Shown piece by piece: positions 38,888 through 46,300 of a stretch of 64,000 bases of DNA. Source of the stretch: Actinomadura latina NBRC 106108 (GTDB lineage: Bacteria > Actinomycetota > Actinomycetes > Streptosporangiales > Streptosporangiaceae); NCBI RefSeq assembly GCF_001552195.1, contig NZ_BCQS01000003.1, forward strand, positions 806,001-870,000, given 5' to 3'. The notes under the pieces were generated by a model, which made no database searches, had not been told where the DNA came from, and saw nothing but the letters and a program-made list of their open reading frames with translations. Numbering within the stretch: the stretch's first letter is position 1; each line of letters opens with the position of its first letter. Position numbers and translations under genes: made by a program.

Positions 38888-38945
38888 TGTTCTCTCCTCT
38901 TCCGTGCTCTGCTGTTCCGAGATGCCTCGTCGTGCCCGATGAAGA

Positions 38946-39015
38946 TGCCCGGTGCCCCGTGTGAAGGAACGGTGGATGGACGGCTCGGGCCGGGCCGTCC
39001 GAGGGGCACCGGGCA
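38946..39015 (-). terminator. Long nested hairpin between RhiA-like gene and next gene
   Basis: TGCCCGGTGCCCC (38946-38958) pairs exactly with 39003-39015. The 44-nt loop holds a second stem, GGACGGC (38978-38984) with GCCGTCC (38994-39000). It lies between the RhiA-like gene and the 130-residue gene and may reduce transcription of the downstream three genes. Confidence 0.5.
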
Positions 39016-39043
39016 CGTTATGAAATCGGTCGGATCACGCCGG

Positions 39044-39736
39044 TCAGCTGCTCATCACCGCCGCCGGGGGCGTGTTCAGAACCGTGCCGGGGTCGACTGC
39101 CTCGCCGTTCGCGACGTGCCAGTTGTTCTTGTCGTCCAGCACCACGGTCTTCGCCTGGACCCCGTTGTCGTACGAGATGAGCTGGGCGTCGGTGTACGAC
39201 GCCATATCCAGCATCTGACACTTCTTCAGGTTCCCGGCGAGGATGTGGTAGCGGGGGTGCAGAGTGCCCCGCTGCGTGATGTTGGGTCCCGCCTCGACCA
39301 CGCATGCCGGCTGCCCGTCGAGAGTGATGGCGACCGAACTCGGCTGGACGCTCGGCGTCGGCACGGAACCGGTGTTGCTGATCCACAGCTTGTCGTGCGC
39401 CGGATCCGGGTCGCGGGTCATCGACCGGAGCAGGAAATCCCCCTCCACATAGTCGAACTGGGCGGCGCACTGGGCCGCCGAGGCCGGGTCGGCCTCAAGG
39501 GAGCCGTGCGCAGTCCACTGGTAGTCCTTGACCGCACCGCTCGCCGACCACGCGAATCCCCAGTTGATGTCCCAGGTGAACGTGTAGGTGTTCCCAGGGT
39601 GGATGACCTGGGTCAGCCACGCGGTGCTGAGGGCGCTGCCGTTGCGCGCCTCGGGCAGCTCCGCCACGATCGCAAACTTGGGGCTGCCTTGCGCGAGTTC
39701 CGAGTAGTTGGTGACGGACATCGTGTAGGTCGTCAT
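39044..39736 (-). CDS. RhiA-like protein
   Basis: The 230-residue product begins TTYTMSVTNYSELAQGSPKF and continues with ALSTAWLTQVIHPGNTYTF, TWDINWGFAWSASGAVKDYQ and YHILAGNLKKCQML. This order of motifs (short beta N-terminus with S-x-A-W, then F-x-W near residue 60) matches my memory of RhiA of Rhizobium leguminosarum and its bacterial homologues, soluble beta-rich proteins of unknown function. No signal peptide. AAAGG lies 7-8 nt before ATG. It is first in the four-gene cassette. Confidence 0.65.
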   Translation of the reverse strand: MTTYTMSVTNYSELAQGSPKFAIVAELPEARNGSALSTAWLTQVIHPGNTYTFTWDINWGFAWSASGAVKDYQWTAHGSLEADPASAAQCAAQFDYVEGDFLLRSMTRDPDPAHDKLWISNTGSVPTPSVQPSSVAITLDGQPACVVEAGPNITQRGTLHPRYHILAGNLKKCQMLDMASYTDAQLISYDNGVQAKTVVLDDKNNWHVANGEAVDPGTVLNTPPAAVMSS

Positions 39737-40213
39737 GCTCTCGCCTTTCTGAAGGACCCGGCGATCGAGGGTCCTGGTGACACTCTCTGGTTAATCGCCG
39801 CGCCCGGTCTGCCGTGCATTCGCTGTGGCACTTTTCGGTGGACAACGAATTCACGATGGTCTTCGACCGGTCCTCACGCTACGCAGCAGTGCCATTGAAG
39901 AGAACCAGTGGACGGTAAAGCAATGCCCATGGCATTTGCAGGCGAGTCCGCCGCCGGCCCGCTAGGACAGGGAATGCTGCATTCCCTGTCATGAGTGAGC
40001 GGAGAAGATATCTGCGAAGCCACTCCTATGCTGCCCCATAACAATTCCCTGGGCATTGAGGTTTCCAATGCTCGGCGTCCGGGGAAGGGGTCAAGCCGGT
40101 GGCCGCGACCGATCGCGGTGACCGAATATCGGAAATCAGAAGGAAGTGGACGCCTTGGACGGCTATGCCAATGATGCGCTATCGGATCCCTTTTCGGCGG
40201 GCCGGGCGGGGAA
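39737..40213. other. 477-nt intergenic region with palindromes
   Basis: No gene is supported. The segment is visibly lower in GC than its flanks. It holds a perfect 25-nt palindrome at 39966-39990, a smaller inverted repeat AATGCC-CAT-GGCATT at 39922-39936, and CCGCGA-N4-TCGCGG at 40103-40118. It separates the divergent RhiA-like cassette and recombinase gene and must contain promoters for both; none stands out. Confidence 0.5.
39966..39990. repeat. Perfect 25-nt inverted repeat
   Basis: GACAGGGAATGC and GCATTCCCTGTC flank a single T, giving perfect 12-bp arms. The short centre rules out a normal RNA hairpin loop and points to a dimeric protein-binding site, either an operator or a recombination core. 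Confidence 0.85.
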
Positions 40214-41128
40214 ATGATCATGACTACAGAAATGATCTTGACGGCCGAGGTCCCATTGGGGCGGGCGGCGGAGGAATTCCTCGTCCGCCGGGACCTGGAC
40301 GCCGACACCGTCCGGTCCTACGGGCAGACGATGCGGTGGTTGCGCCGGGAGTTCGGGGATGGCGCGCCGCTCACCGAACTCACCCCCGAACGCGTCGCCG
40401 AGGCTTTCACCGGGACGTGGGAGGAATCGGCCGCCCGCACCTGGAACCGGCACCGCGCCACGCTGCGGTCGTTCACGACCTGGGCCGCCCGGCGCGGGTG
40501 GGCCGTCGGAGACCTGGCCGCCGGCGTCGCGCGGCGGCCGGAACCGCGGGGGCGCACGCGCGTCCTCGACCGGAAGACCATCGCGGACCTGCTGGAGCGC
40601 GCCGACGTCCCGCACCGGGAGAGGACGCTCTGGCGGCTGCTGTACGAGTCGGCGGCCAGCGCCGAATGGGTGCTCTCGCTCAATATCGAGGACCTGGACC
40701 TCATGCACGACCGCGGCAGCGTCGTCCGGGACGGTGCGGTCCGCTGGATCCGCTGGCAGGCCGTCACCACCCGCCGGCTCTTCGCCCTGATCGACGGGCG
40801 CCGGCGCGGCCCGGTCTTCCTCGCCGACCGGCGGCCGGCCCCGGCGCGCATGCCCGGCGCGTCCGACCTGTGCCCGGTCACGGGCCGGGGCCGGCTCTCC
40901 TACGAGCGTGCGCAGTACCTCTTCAAGCGGGCCACGCGGGACGACGACCCGGCCGGCCATGGCTACACCCTGTACCAGCTGCGCCACTCCAGGCTGACCC
41001 ATCTCGGCGAGGACGGATGGACGGCGGCGATGCTGATGAGCCTGTCCGGCCACGACAGCCTGCGGAGCCTGACCGGATACGTCGATCCACAGCGGTCTGC
41101 CGGGGTGTGCCGTATCCGTGCGGTGTGA
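40214..41128 (+). CDS. Tyrosine recombinase/integrase family protein, box-I Arg missing
   Basis: The 304-residue product has a SAM-like core-binding domain (residues about 12-105; DTVRSYGQTMRWLRREF, WNRHRATLRSFTTWA) and a catalytic domain. Box II is YQLRHSRLTHLGEDG (Arg257), with GH280 and the nucleophile Tyr289 in TGYVDP. In box I, YESAASAEWVLSL aligns with the usual Y-x-T-G-x-R pattern but has Ser149 in place of the catalytic Arg, and no clear beta-hairpin Lys is seen. It may bind DNA without full recombination. ATG 40220 is an alternative start. Confidence 0.8.
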   Translation: MIMTTEMILTAEVPLGRAAEEFLVRRDLDADTVRSYGQTMRWLRREFGDGAPLTELTPERVAEAFTGTWEESAARTWNRHRATLRSFTTWAARRGWAVGDLAAGVARRPEPRGRTRVLDRKTIADLLERADVPHRERTLWRLLYESAASAEWVLSLNIEDLDLMHDRGSVVRDGAVRWIRWQAVTTRRLFALIDGRRRGPVFLADRRPAPARMPGASDLCPVTGRGRLSYERAQYLFKRATRDDDPAGHGYTLYQLRHSRLTHLGEDGWTAAMLMSLSGHDSLRSLTGYVDPQRSAGVCRIRAV

Positions 41129-41187
41129 CGCGTGTTACAACGGGCCTGGAGGGTCTTTGATCGTTCCAGTCAAGGGAGTGTGCACCC

Positions 41188-42552
41188 ATGTCAGTCACGC
41201 GCCGCCGGCTCCTGGCGGGGACGGGCGCGGTGGGGGCGGGGATCGCCTTCACCGGCGCCGTCGAGCAGCTGTTCGCCGGGGGCGCCGCAGCCGCCCCGGC
41301 CGGCCGCCATGACGGGTACGGGCCGCTCGTGCCCGACCCGGACGGCCTGCTCGACCTGCCGCGCGGGTTCCGCTACACCGTCCTGTCCCGGGAGGGGGAT
41401 CCGCTCCGCTCCGGGGAGGGCGCGGTGCCGAGCCACTGCGACGGCATGTCCGCCTTTCCCGGACGCGGCCGCACGTGGCTCGTCCGCAACCACGAGAACC
41501 GCCCGGACGCCGAGCACCGGGTGCCGCCGGTCGAGGGCGTCACCTACGACCCCGGGGGCCTCGGCGGCTGCACCGCGCTGGAGGTCGACCGGGCCGGGCG
41601 GGTGCGCACCGAGCGCGTCGCCATCGCCGGGACGGCCGTCAACTGCGCCGGCGGCCCGACCCCGTGGCACACGTGGCTGACCTGCGAGGAGACCGAGGAC
41701 AAGGCCGGCACCGGCAACTACACCAAGGACCACGGGTTCATCTTCGAGGTCGACCCGTACCGGCGGGACCGGACCGTCCCCGAGCCGCTGACCGCGATGG
41801 GCCGGTTCCAGCACGAGGCGATCGCCGTCGACCCGCGCGACGGCACCGTCTACGAGACCGAGGACGCCTTCGAGAAGCCGTTCGGGCTGTTCTACCGCTT
41901 CCTGCCGGAGAACCCGCGCGGCGGATTCGGCAGCCTGCGGGCCGGCGGACGCCTGGAGGCGCTGTGCGTCCCGGACGTCCCGGACCTGTCGGTCGTCCAG
42001 GAGCCCGGCACGGTGTTCCACCACGTCGAGTGGAAGAAGGTGCCCGATCCGCTGGCGAAGGAGACCGGGATCCGGTTCCAGGACTTCGGGCCCGGCGGCA
42101 TCACGCACGCGCAGAAGCTGGAGGGCTGCTACTGGGGCGGCGACCGCGTCTACTTCGTGTCGAGCTTCGCGAAGACGGCGGACGGCTCACGCGCCGACCA
42201 CTTCGGGCAGGTGTGGTCGTACGAGCCGCGCCACCGCCGCCTCACCCTCGTCATCGTGTTCGGGCCCGGCACCGACGTCCAGAAGCCGGGCGAATCGCCC
42301 GACAACATCTGCCTGGCGCCGCAGGGCGGGCTGATGGTGTGCGAGGACGGCAACGGCGCCCAGTACGTGTTCGGCGTGTCCCGCCGCCGCAAGGTCTACC
42401 CGATGGCCCGGAACAGGCAGAACATCGGCACGGAGGACGAACCCGAATGGGGCGAGTTCGCCGGCGTCACGTTCTCCCCGGACGGCCGGACGATGTTCGT
42501 CAACGTCTACACACCGGGCACGACGTTCGCCGTCACCGGCCCCTGGCGCTAG
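41188..42552 (+). CDS. PhoX family (DUF839) Tat-exported protein
   Basis: The 454-residue product starts with a Tat-type signal (TRRRLLAGTGAVGAGIAFTG) with alanines for cleavage near residue 35. The rest is a PhoX-type beta-propeller: LDLPRGFRYTVLSREGDPL, WLVRNHENRP, WLTCEETED, FQHEAIAVDPRDGTVYETED and SPDNICLAPQGGLMVCEDG. PhoX enzymes are Ca/Fe-dependent alkaline phosphatases that release phosphate outside the cell; whether this member is active is not known. GGGAG precedes the ATG. Its TAG stop abuts the coaA stop. Confidence 0.9.
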   Translation: MSVTRRRLLAGTGAVGAGIAFTGAVEQLFAGGAAAAPAGRHDGYGPLVPDPDGLLDLPRGFRYTVLSREGDPLRSGEGAVPSHCDGMSAFPGRGRTWLVRNHENRPDAEHRVPPVEGVTYDPGGLGGCTALEVDRAGRVRTERVAIAGTAVNCAGGPTPWHTWLTCEETEDKAGTGNYTKDHGFIFEVDPYRRDRTVPEPLTAMGRFQHEAIAVDPRDGTVYETEDAFEKPFGLFYRFLPENPRGGFGSLRAGGRLEALCVPDVPDLSVVQEPGTVFHHVEWKKVPDPLAKETGIRFQDFGPGGITHAQKLEGCYWGGDRVYFVSSFAKTADGSRADHFGQVWSYEPRHRRLTLVIVFGPGTDVQKPGESPDNICLAPQGGLMVCEDGNGAQYVFGVSRRRKVYPMARNRQNIGTEDEPEWGEFAGVTFSPDGRTMFVNVYTPGTTFAVTGPWR

Positions 42553-43494
42553 CTAGATCCGGCGGAGGCGGACGCGCTGGACGCAGTGGTCGCGGTTCTT
42601 GTGCAGGACGAGAGTGGCGCGGGCGCGTGTCGGCAGGATGTTGGAGACGAGGTTGATCTCGTTGACGTCCCGCCACACGCGCTGCGCGAACGCGGCGGTC
42701 TCGTCCTCGTCCAGTTCGTGCGCGTACTTGTGGAAGTAGGAGCGCGGGTCGGTGAACGCGGTGCGGCGCAGCGCGAACAGCCGGTCGATGTACCACTGCC
42801 GGATGTCCTCGACCCGCGCATCCACATAGATGGAGAAATCGAAGAAGTCGGACACGCCGAGGGTGCCGGGCGGCGGCGCCTGCAGCACGTTCAGCCCCTC
42901 GACGATCAGGATGTCGGGCCGCCGGACGGTCTGCGCCGCGTCCGGCACGATGTCGTACTCCAGGTGCGAGTACACCGGGATCGGCGCCTCCGCCGCGCCC
43001 GCCTTGATCGCGGCGACGAACCGGACGAGGGCGCGGCGGTCGTAGGACTCCGGGAAGCCCTTCCGGTCCATGAGCCCGCGCTCGGACAGGACGGCGTTCG
43101 GGTAGAGGAAGCTGTCGGTCGTCACCAGCTCCACGCTCGGATGCTCCGGCCAGCGGGCCAGCAGCGTGCGCAGCAGCCGGGACGTGGTGGACTTGCCGAC
43201 CGCGACGCTGCCCGCCACGCCGATGATGAACGGCGTCGGCCGCACCTCGCCGCCGAGGAACCCGCTGACGGTGTCGCGGAGCCGCCAGTCCCCCAGGAAG
43301 AACAGGTTGAGCAGCCGGGACAGCGGCAGGTAGACCTCTTCGACCTCGGCGATGTCGATCGGGTCCTTCAGGCCGCGCAGCGCCTCCAGCTCACCGGGCG
43401 TGAGCGGCAGCGGCGTGTTCTCCCGCAGCCCGCGCCAGGCGTCGCGGGAGAGTTCCACGTAGGGGCTCGGCACGCTGTCCCATCCGTCCGTCAT
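42553..43494 (-). CDS. coaA: type I pantothenate kinase
   Basis: CoaA phosphorylates pantothenate, the first step of CoA biosynthesis. The 313-residue product has the P-loop [17 protein letters not shown] near residue 93, the family motif [13 protein letters not shown], and the substrate-region stretch [12 protein letters not shown]. The C-terminus carries [15 protein letters not shown]. It converges on the PhoX gene with stop codons directly adjacent (TAG/CTA) and is divergent from glmS over 122 nt. Confidence 0.97.
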   Translation of the reverse strand: MTDGWDSVPSPYVELSRDAWRGLRENTPLPLTPGELEALRGLKDPIDIAEVEEVYLPLSRLLNLFFLGDWRLRDTVSGFLGGEVRPTPFIIGVAGSVAVGKSTTSRLLRTLLARWPEHPSVELVTTDSFLYPNAVLSERGLMDRKGFPESYDRRALVRFVAAIKAGAAEAPIPVYSHLEYDIVPDAAQTVRRPDILIVEGLNVLQAPPPGTLGVSDFFDFSIYVDARVEDIRQWYIDRLFALRRTAFTDPRSYFHKYAHELDEDETAAFAQRVWRDVNEINLVSNILPTRARATLVLHKNRDHCVQRVRLRRI

Positions 43495-43603
43495 GGCTGA
43501 ACACTACGGGGGCGGTTCAGCGTGTCACCGGGTTTTCACCGGCTGTTCACGGTAGCGGCAACGTCCGCGCCGCCTGCGGGTAGGCCCTGGCCAGGACACC
43601 GAA

Positions 43604-43609
43604 TAGAGT
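43604..43609 (+). promoter_or_regulatory. -10 element for a likely leaderless glmS transcript
   Basis: TAGAGT ends 7 nt before the glmS ATG at 43617, with no Shine-Dalgarno sequence. No clear -35 is seen at 16-19 nt. Transcription would begin at or next to the A of the ATG. No glmS ribozyme is present. Confidence 0.5.
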
Positions 43610-43616
43610 TGCCGCC

Positions 43617-45461
43617 ATGTGCGGAATCGTGGGGTACGTAGGCGGCCGGGCGGCGCTCGACGTCGTCGTCGAGGGGCTGGCGAGGCTGGAGTACCGCGGC
43701 TACGACTCGGCCGGAGTGGCCGTGCTGGCCGACGGGAAGCTGGCGACGGCGAAGCGCGCGGGCAAGCTCGCGAACCTGCGGGGGGCGCTGGCGGAGGAGC
43801 CGCCGCCCGCCGGGACGCTCGGCATGGGGCACACCCGGTGGGCGACGCACGGCCCGCCGAACGACCGCAACGCCCACCCGCACGTCGACTGCACCGGCTC
43901 GGTCGCGGTGATCCACAACGGGATCATCGAGAACTTCGCCGCGCTGCGCGCCGAGCTGGAGGAGGGCGGGCACGGCCTCGCGTCCGACACCGACACCGAG
44001 GCCGTCGCGCACCTGCTGGAGGACGAGCTGAAGGCGGGCGGCGACCTCGCCGCCGCCATGCGCCGCGTCTGCCGCCGCCTGGAGGGCGCGTTCACGCTGG
44101 TCGCCGTGCACACCGGCGACCCCGACCTCGTCGTCGGGGCGCGCCGCAACTCGCCGCTCGTCGTCGGCGTCGGGGACGGCGAGAACTTCCTGGCCAGCGA
44201 CGTCGCCGCGTTCATCGCGCACACCCGCGACGCGATCGAGCTGGGCCAGGACCAGATCGTCGAGCTGCGCGCCGGCGGCGTGACCGTCACCGATTTCGAC
44301 GGGCGTCCCGCCGAGGTGAAGGAGTACCACGTCGACTGGGACGTGTCCGCCGCCGAGAAGGGCGGCTACGACTACTTCATGCTCAAGGAGATCGCCGAGC
44401 AGCCGCGCGCCGTCGCCGACACGCTGCTCGGCCGGATCGGCTCCGACGGCCGGCTGCACCTGGACGAGATGCGCATCTCCGACCGGGAGCTGCGCGAGGT
44501 CGACAAGATCATCATCGTGGCGTGCGGCACGTCCTACCACGCGGGCCTGATCGCCAAGTACGCGATCGAGCACTGGGCGGGGCTGCCCTGCGAGGTGGAG
44601 CTGGCCAGCGAGTTCCGCTACCGCGACCCGATCCTGTCGCCGACGACGCTGGTCATCGCGATCTCCCAGTCGGGCGAGACGATGGACGCGCTGATGGCCG
44701 TCCGGCACGCCCGCGAGCAGAAGGCCAAGCTGCTCGGCATCTGCAACGTCAACGGCTCCACGCTGCCGCGCGAGTGCGACGGCGTCCTCTACACCCACGC
44801 GGGGCCGGAGATCGCGGTCGCGTCGACCAAGGCGTTCCTCACCCAGCTCGTCGCCGTCTACCTCATCGCGCTGTACCTGGCGCAGGTGCGCGGCACCAAG
44901 TGGGGGGACGAGGTGTTCGCGATGGTGCAGCTGCTGGAGCGGATGCCGGAGAAGGTGGACAAGGTCCTGGAGACCATGGAGCCGGTCCGCGAGCTGGCCC
45001 GGTCGCTGGCGAACGAGCACTGCGTGCTGTTCCTCGGCCGCCATGTGGGCTTCCCGGTGGCGCTGGAGGGCGCGCTGAAGCTGAAGGAGCTCGCCTACAT
45101 GCACGCCGAGGGCTTCGCCGCCGGCGAGCTGAAGCACGGCCCGATCGCGCTGATCGAGGAGAACCTGCCGGTCGTGGTCGTGGTGCCGCCGCGCGCGCGG
45201 GACGTCCTGCACGACAAGATCGTGTCGAACATTCAGGAGATCCGGGCCCGGGGCGCGCGGACGATCGTCATCGCCGAGGAGGGCGACGAGTCGGTCGAGC
45301 CGTACGCCGACACGCTGATCAGCGTCCCGCCCGTCCCGACCCTTCTGCAGCCGCTCGTCACGACCGTTCCGCTGCAGGTGTTCGCGTGCGAACTGGCGAC
45401 CGCGAAGGGGCACGACGTCGACCAGCCCCGCAACCTCGCGAAGTCCGTCACCGTCGAGTGA
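43617..45461 (+). CDS. glmS: glutamine-fructose-6-phosphate aminotransferase (isomerizing)
   Basis: GlmS makes glucosamine-6-phosphate from fructose-6-phosphate and glutamine. The 614-residue product begins MCGIVGYVGG, with Cys2 as the glutaminase nucleophile after Met removal. The glutaminase domain includes MGHTRWATHGPPNDRNAHPH. Two SIS domains follow (IIIVACGTSYHAGLIAKYAIE, ISQSGETMDALMA) and the C-terminus is the family LAKSVTVE. No ribosome-binding site precedes it. glmM lies about 14 kb upstream. Confidence 0.98.
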   Translation: MCGIVGYVGGRAALDVVVEGLARLEYRGYDSAGVAVLADGKLATAKRAGKLANLRGALAEEPPPAGTLGMGHTRWATHGPPNDRNAHPHVDCTGSVAVIHNGIIENFAALRAELEEGGHGLASDTDTEAVAHLLEDELKAGGDLAAAMRRVCRRLEGAFTLVAVHTGDPDLVVGARRNSPLVVGVGDGENFLASDVAAFIAHTRDAIELGQDQIVELRAGGVTVTDFDGRPAEVKEYHVDWDVSAAEKGGYDYFMLKEIAEQPRAVADTLLGRIGSDGRLHLDEMRISDRELREVDKIIIVACGTSYHAGLIAKYAIEHWAGLPCEVELASEFRYRDPILSPTTLVIAISQSGETMDALMAVRHAREQKAKLLGICNVNGSTLPRECDGVLYTHAGPEIAVASTKAFLTQLVAVYLIALYLAQVRGTKWGDEVFAMVQLLERMPEKVDKVLETMEPVRELARSLANEHCVLFLGRHVGFPVALEGALKLKELAYMHAEGFAAGELKHGPIALIEENLPVVVVVPPRARDVLHDKIVSNIQEIRARGARTIVIAEEGDESVEPYADTLISVPPVPTLLQPLVTTVPLQVFACELATAKGHDVDQPRNLAKSVTVE

Positions 45462-45470
45462 CCCGCCCTT

Positions 45471-45505
45471 GCGGACGCCTCTCAGCGGCTTTGAGAGGCG
45501 TCCGC
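45471..45505 (+). terminator. Perfect 15-bp hairpin after glmS
   Basis: GCGGACGCCTCTCA (45471-45484) pairs exactly with 45492-45505 across a 7-nt loop, 10 nt after the glmS stop. It may serve both glmS and the convergent DUF397 gene. No T-tract. Confidence 0.7.
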
Positions 45506-45576
45506 GTCAGCAATTCTCGCGCCGTTGTGAGAATCTCAGTCCGGTGAAATTTGCAGCGTTCCTTTCGGCGCTGCCT

Positions 45577-45780
45577 TCAGGGGCGGTCGAAACGGCCGGC
45601 CTTGGCGTCGGCGGTGAACGCGCTCCATTCGGCCAGGCCGAAGGCGAGACGTGCGGCGGTGTCCTCGGTGTCCCGCACGGATACGGCGTCGTCGTCCAGC
45701 CGGGCGACCTCGACGCAGCCGTTGCTGGCGCATCGGGTGCTTTTCCTCCACTGTCCGGGCGGTGTCGCGTGGAAACTCAT
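45577..45780 (-). CDS. DUF397 domain protein (orphan)
   Basis: From ATG 45780 the 67-residue product is a single DUF397 domain: QWRKSTRCASNGCVEVARLDD, VSVRDTEDTAARLAFGLAEW, FTADAKAGRFDRP. DUF397 proteins usually accompany XRE regulators in streptomycetes and relatives and are thought to be their small antitoxin-like or co-regulator partners. GGGAG lies 5 nt upstream of this ATG. No XRE gene adjoins it directly; the nearest XRE is at 46301. Confidence 0.85.
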   Translation of the reverse strand: MSFHATPPGQWRKSTRCASNGCVEVARLDDDAVSVRDTEDTAARLAFGLAEWSAFTADAKAGRFDRP

Positions 45781-45943
45781 TCCGGCTCCCTGCATCGAAA
45801 GTTGCATTGAACTCGGCGGCGCTGCCGGTGCGTCAAGCACACGGTAACAAGATCGCAAAAAACGCCTGATCACGAACGGGTGGCGCGGTACCCGTGTGAC
45901 AGGCGCGGCGAGGCGGGTCCAGAGTTTCCGGTGTGGTGGCGAA

Positions 45944-45972
45944 GAGCCGGGTCTGACGTGGCGACCCGGCTC
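45944..45972. terminator. Perfect 10-bp hairpin between the two DUF397 genes
   Basis: GAGCCGGGTC (45944-45953) pairs with GACCCGGCTC (45963-45972) across 9 nt. It is a second structure beside 45982-46014, in the gap downstream of the second DUF397 gene. Confidence 0.5.
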
Positions 45973-45981
45973 GTCGGCGTG

Positions 45982-46014
45982 CCCTCCGCTCCGCCCTCGT
46001 GAGGCGGCGGAGGG
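45982..46014 (-). terminator. Hairpin downstream of the XRE-linked DUF397 gene
   Basis: CCCTCCGC (45982-45989) pairs with GCGGAGGG (46007-46014), with an inner CCGCC/GGCGG stem. It lies 25 nt beyond the stop of the minus-strand DUF397 gene and fits a terminator for the XRE-DUF397 transcript. Confidence 0.5.
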
Positions 46015-46038
46015 GCTCAGCGGCGTTTCAGCGCCGCC

Positions 46039-46260
46039 TCATCGGCCCAGATCGAATTCGCCCTTCTTGGCTCGATCGAGGAAGTCCTGCCACGCTCCGT
46101 GCGAGAACGACAGGACCGGGCTTTGCGCGCCGTGCTTGGCGTCGCGAGCGCCGATAGAATGGGACGAACCGACCAGTGCGGCGATTTCGACGCACGTGTT
46201 GCTCGCCCCGCAGTGGGCGCTTCTCCTCCATTGCGGAGCAGGAGTGGCGAAAGGGGACAC
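46039..46260 (-). CDS. DUF397 domain protein, partner of the XRE regulator
   Basis: From GTG 46260 the 73-residue product is one DUF397 domain: APQWRRSAHCGASNTCVEIA, SIGARDAKHGAQSPVLSFSH, WQDFLDRAKKGEFDLGR. AAAGG lies 6 nt upstream of the GTG. The stop of the XRE gene is 40 nt upstream, so they form the common XRE-DUF397 operon of actinomycetes. It is similar to the orphan at 45577 but diverged. Confidence 0.85.
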   Translation of the reverse strand: MSPFATPAPQWRRSAHCGASNTCVEIAALVGSSHSIGARDAKHGAQSPVLSFSHGAWQDFLDRAKKGEFDLGR

Positions 46261-46300
46261 TCGGTGCCTTTCACAAGGATTGAGCCCCTTAGCGGACCCG

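Noticed and set aside
39737..41128. Integrative element or prophage anchored by the recombinase
   Set aside because: No tRNA, flanking direct repeats or phage/conjugation genes found; the recombinase lacks a catalytic arginine. Left as a lone gene.
43495..43616. glmS ribozyme/riboswitch
   Set aside because: Only 122 nt of shared upstream space, no matching structure seen, and the class is essentially confined to Firmicutes; a -10 adjoins the start codon.
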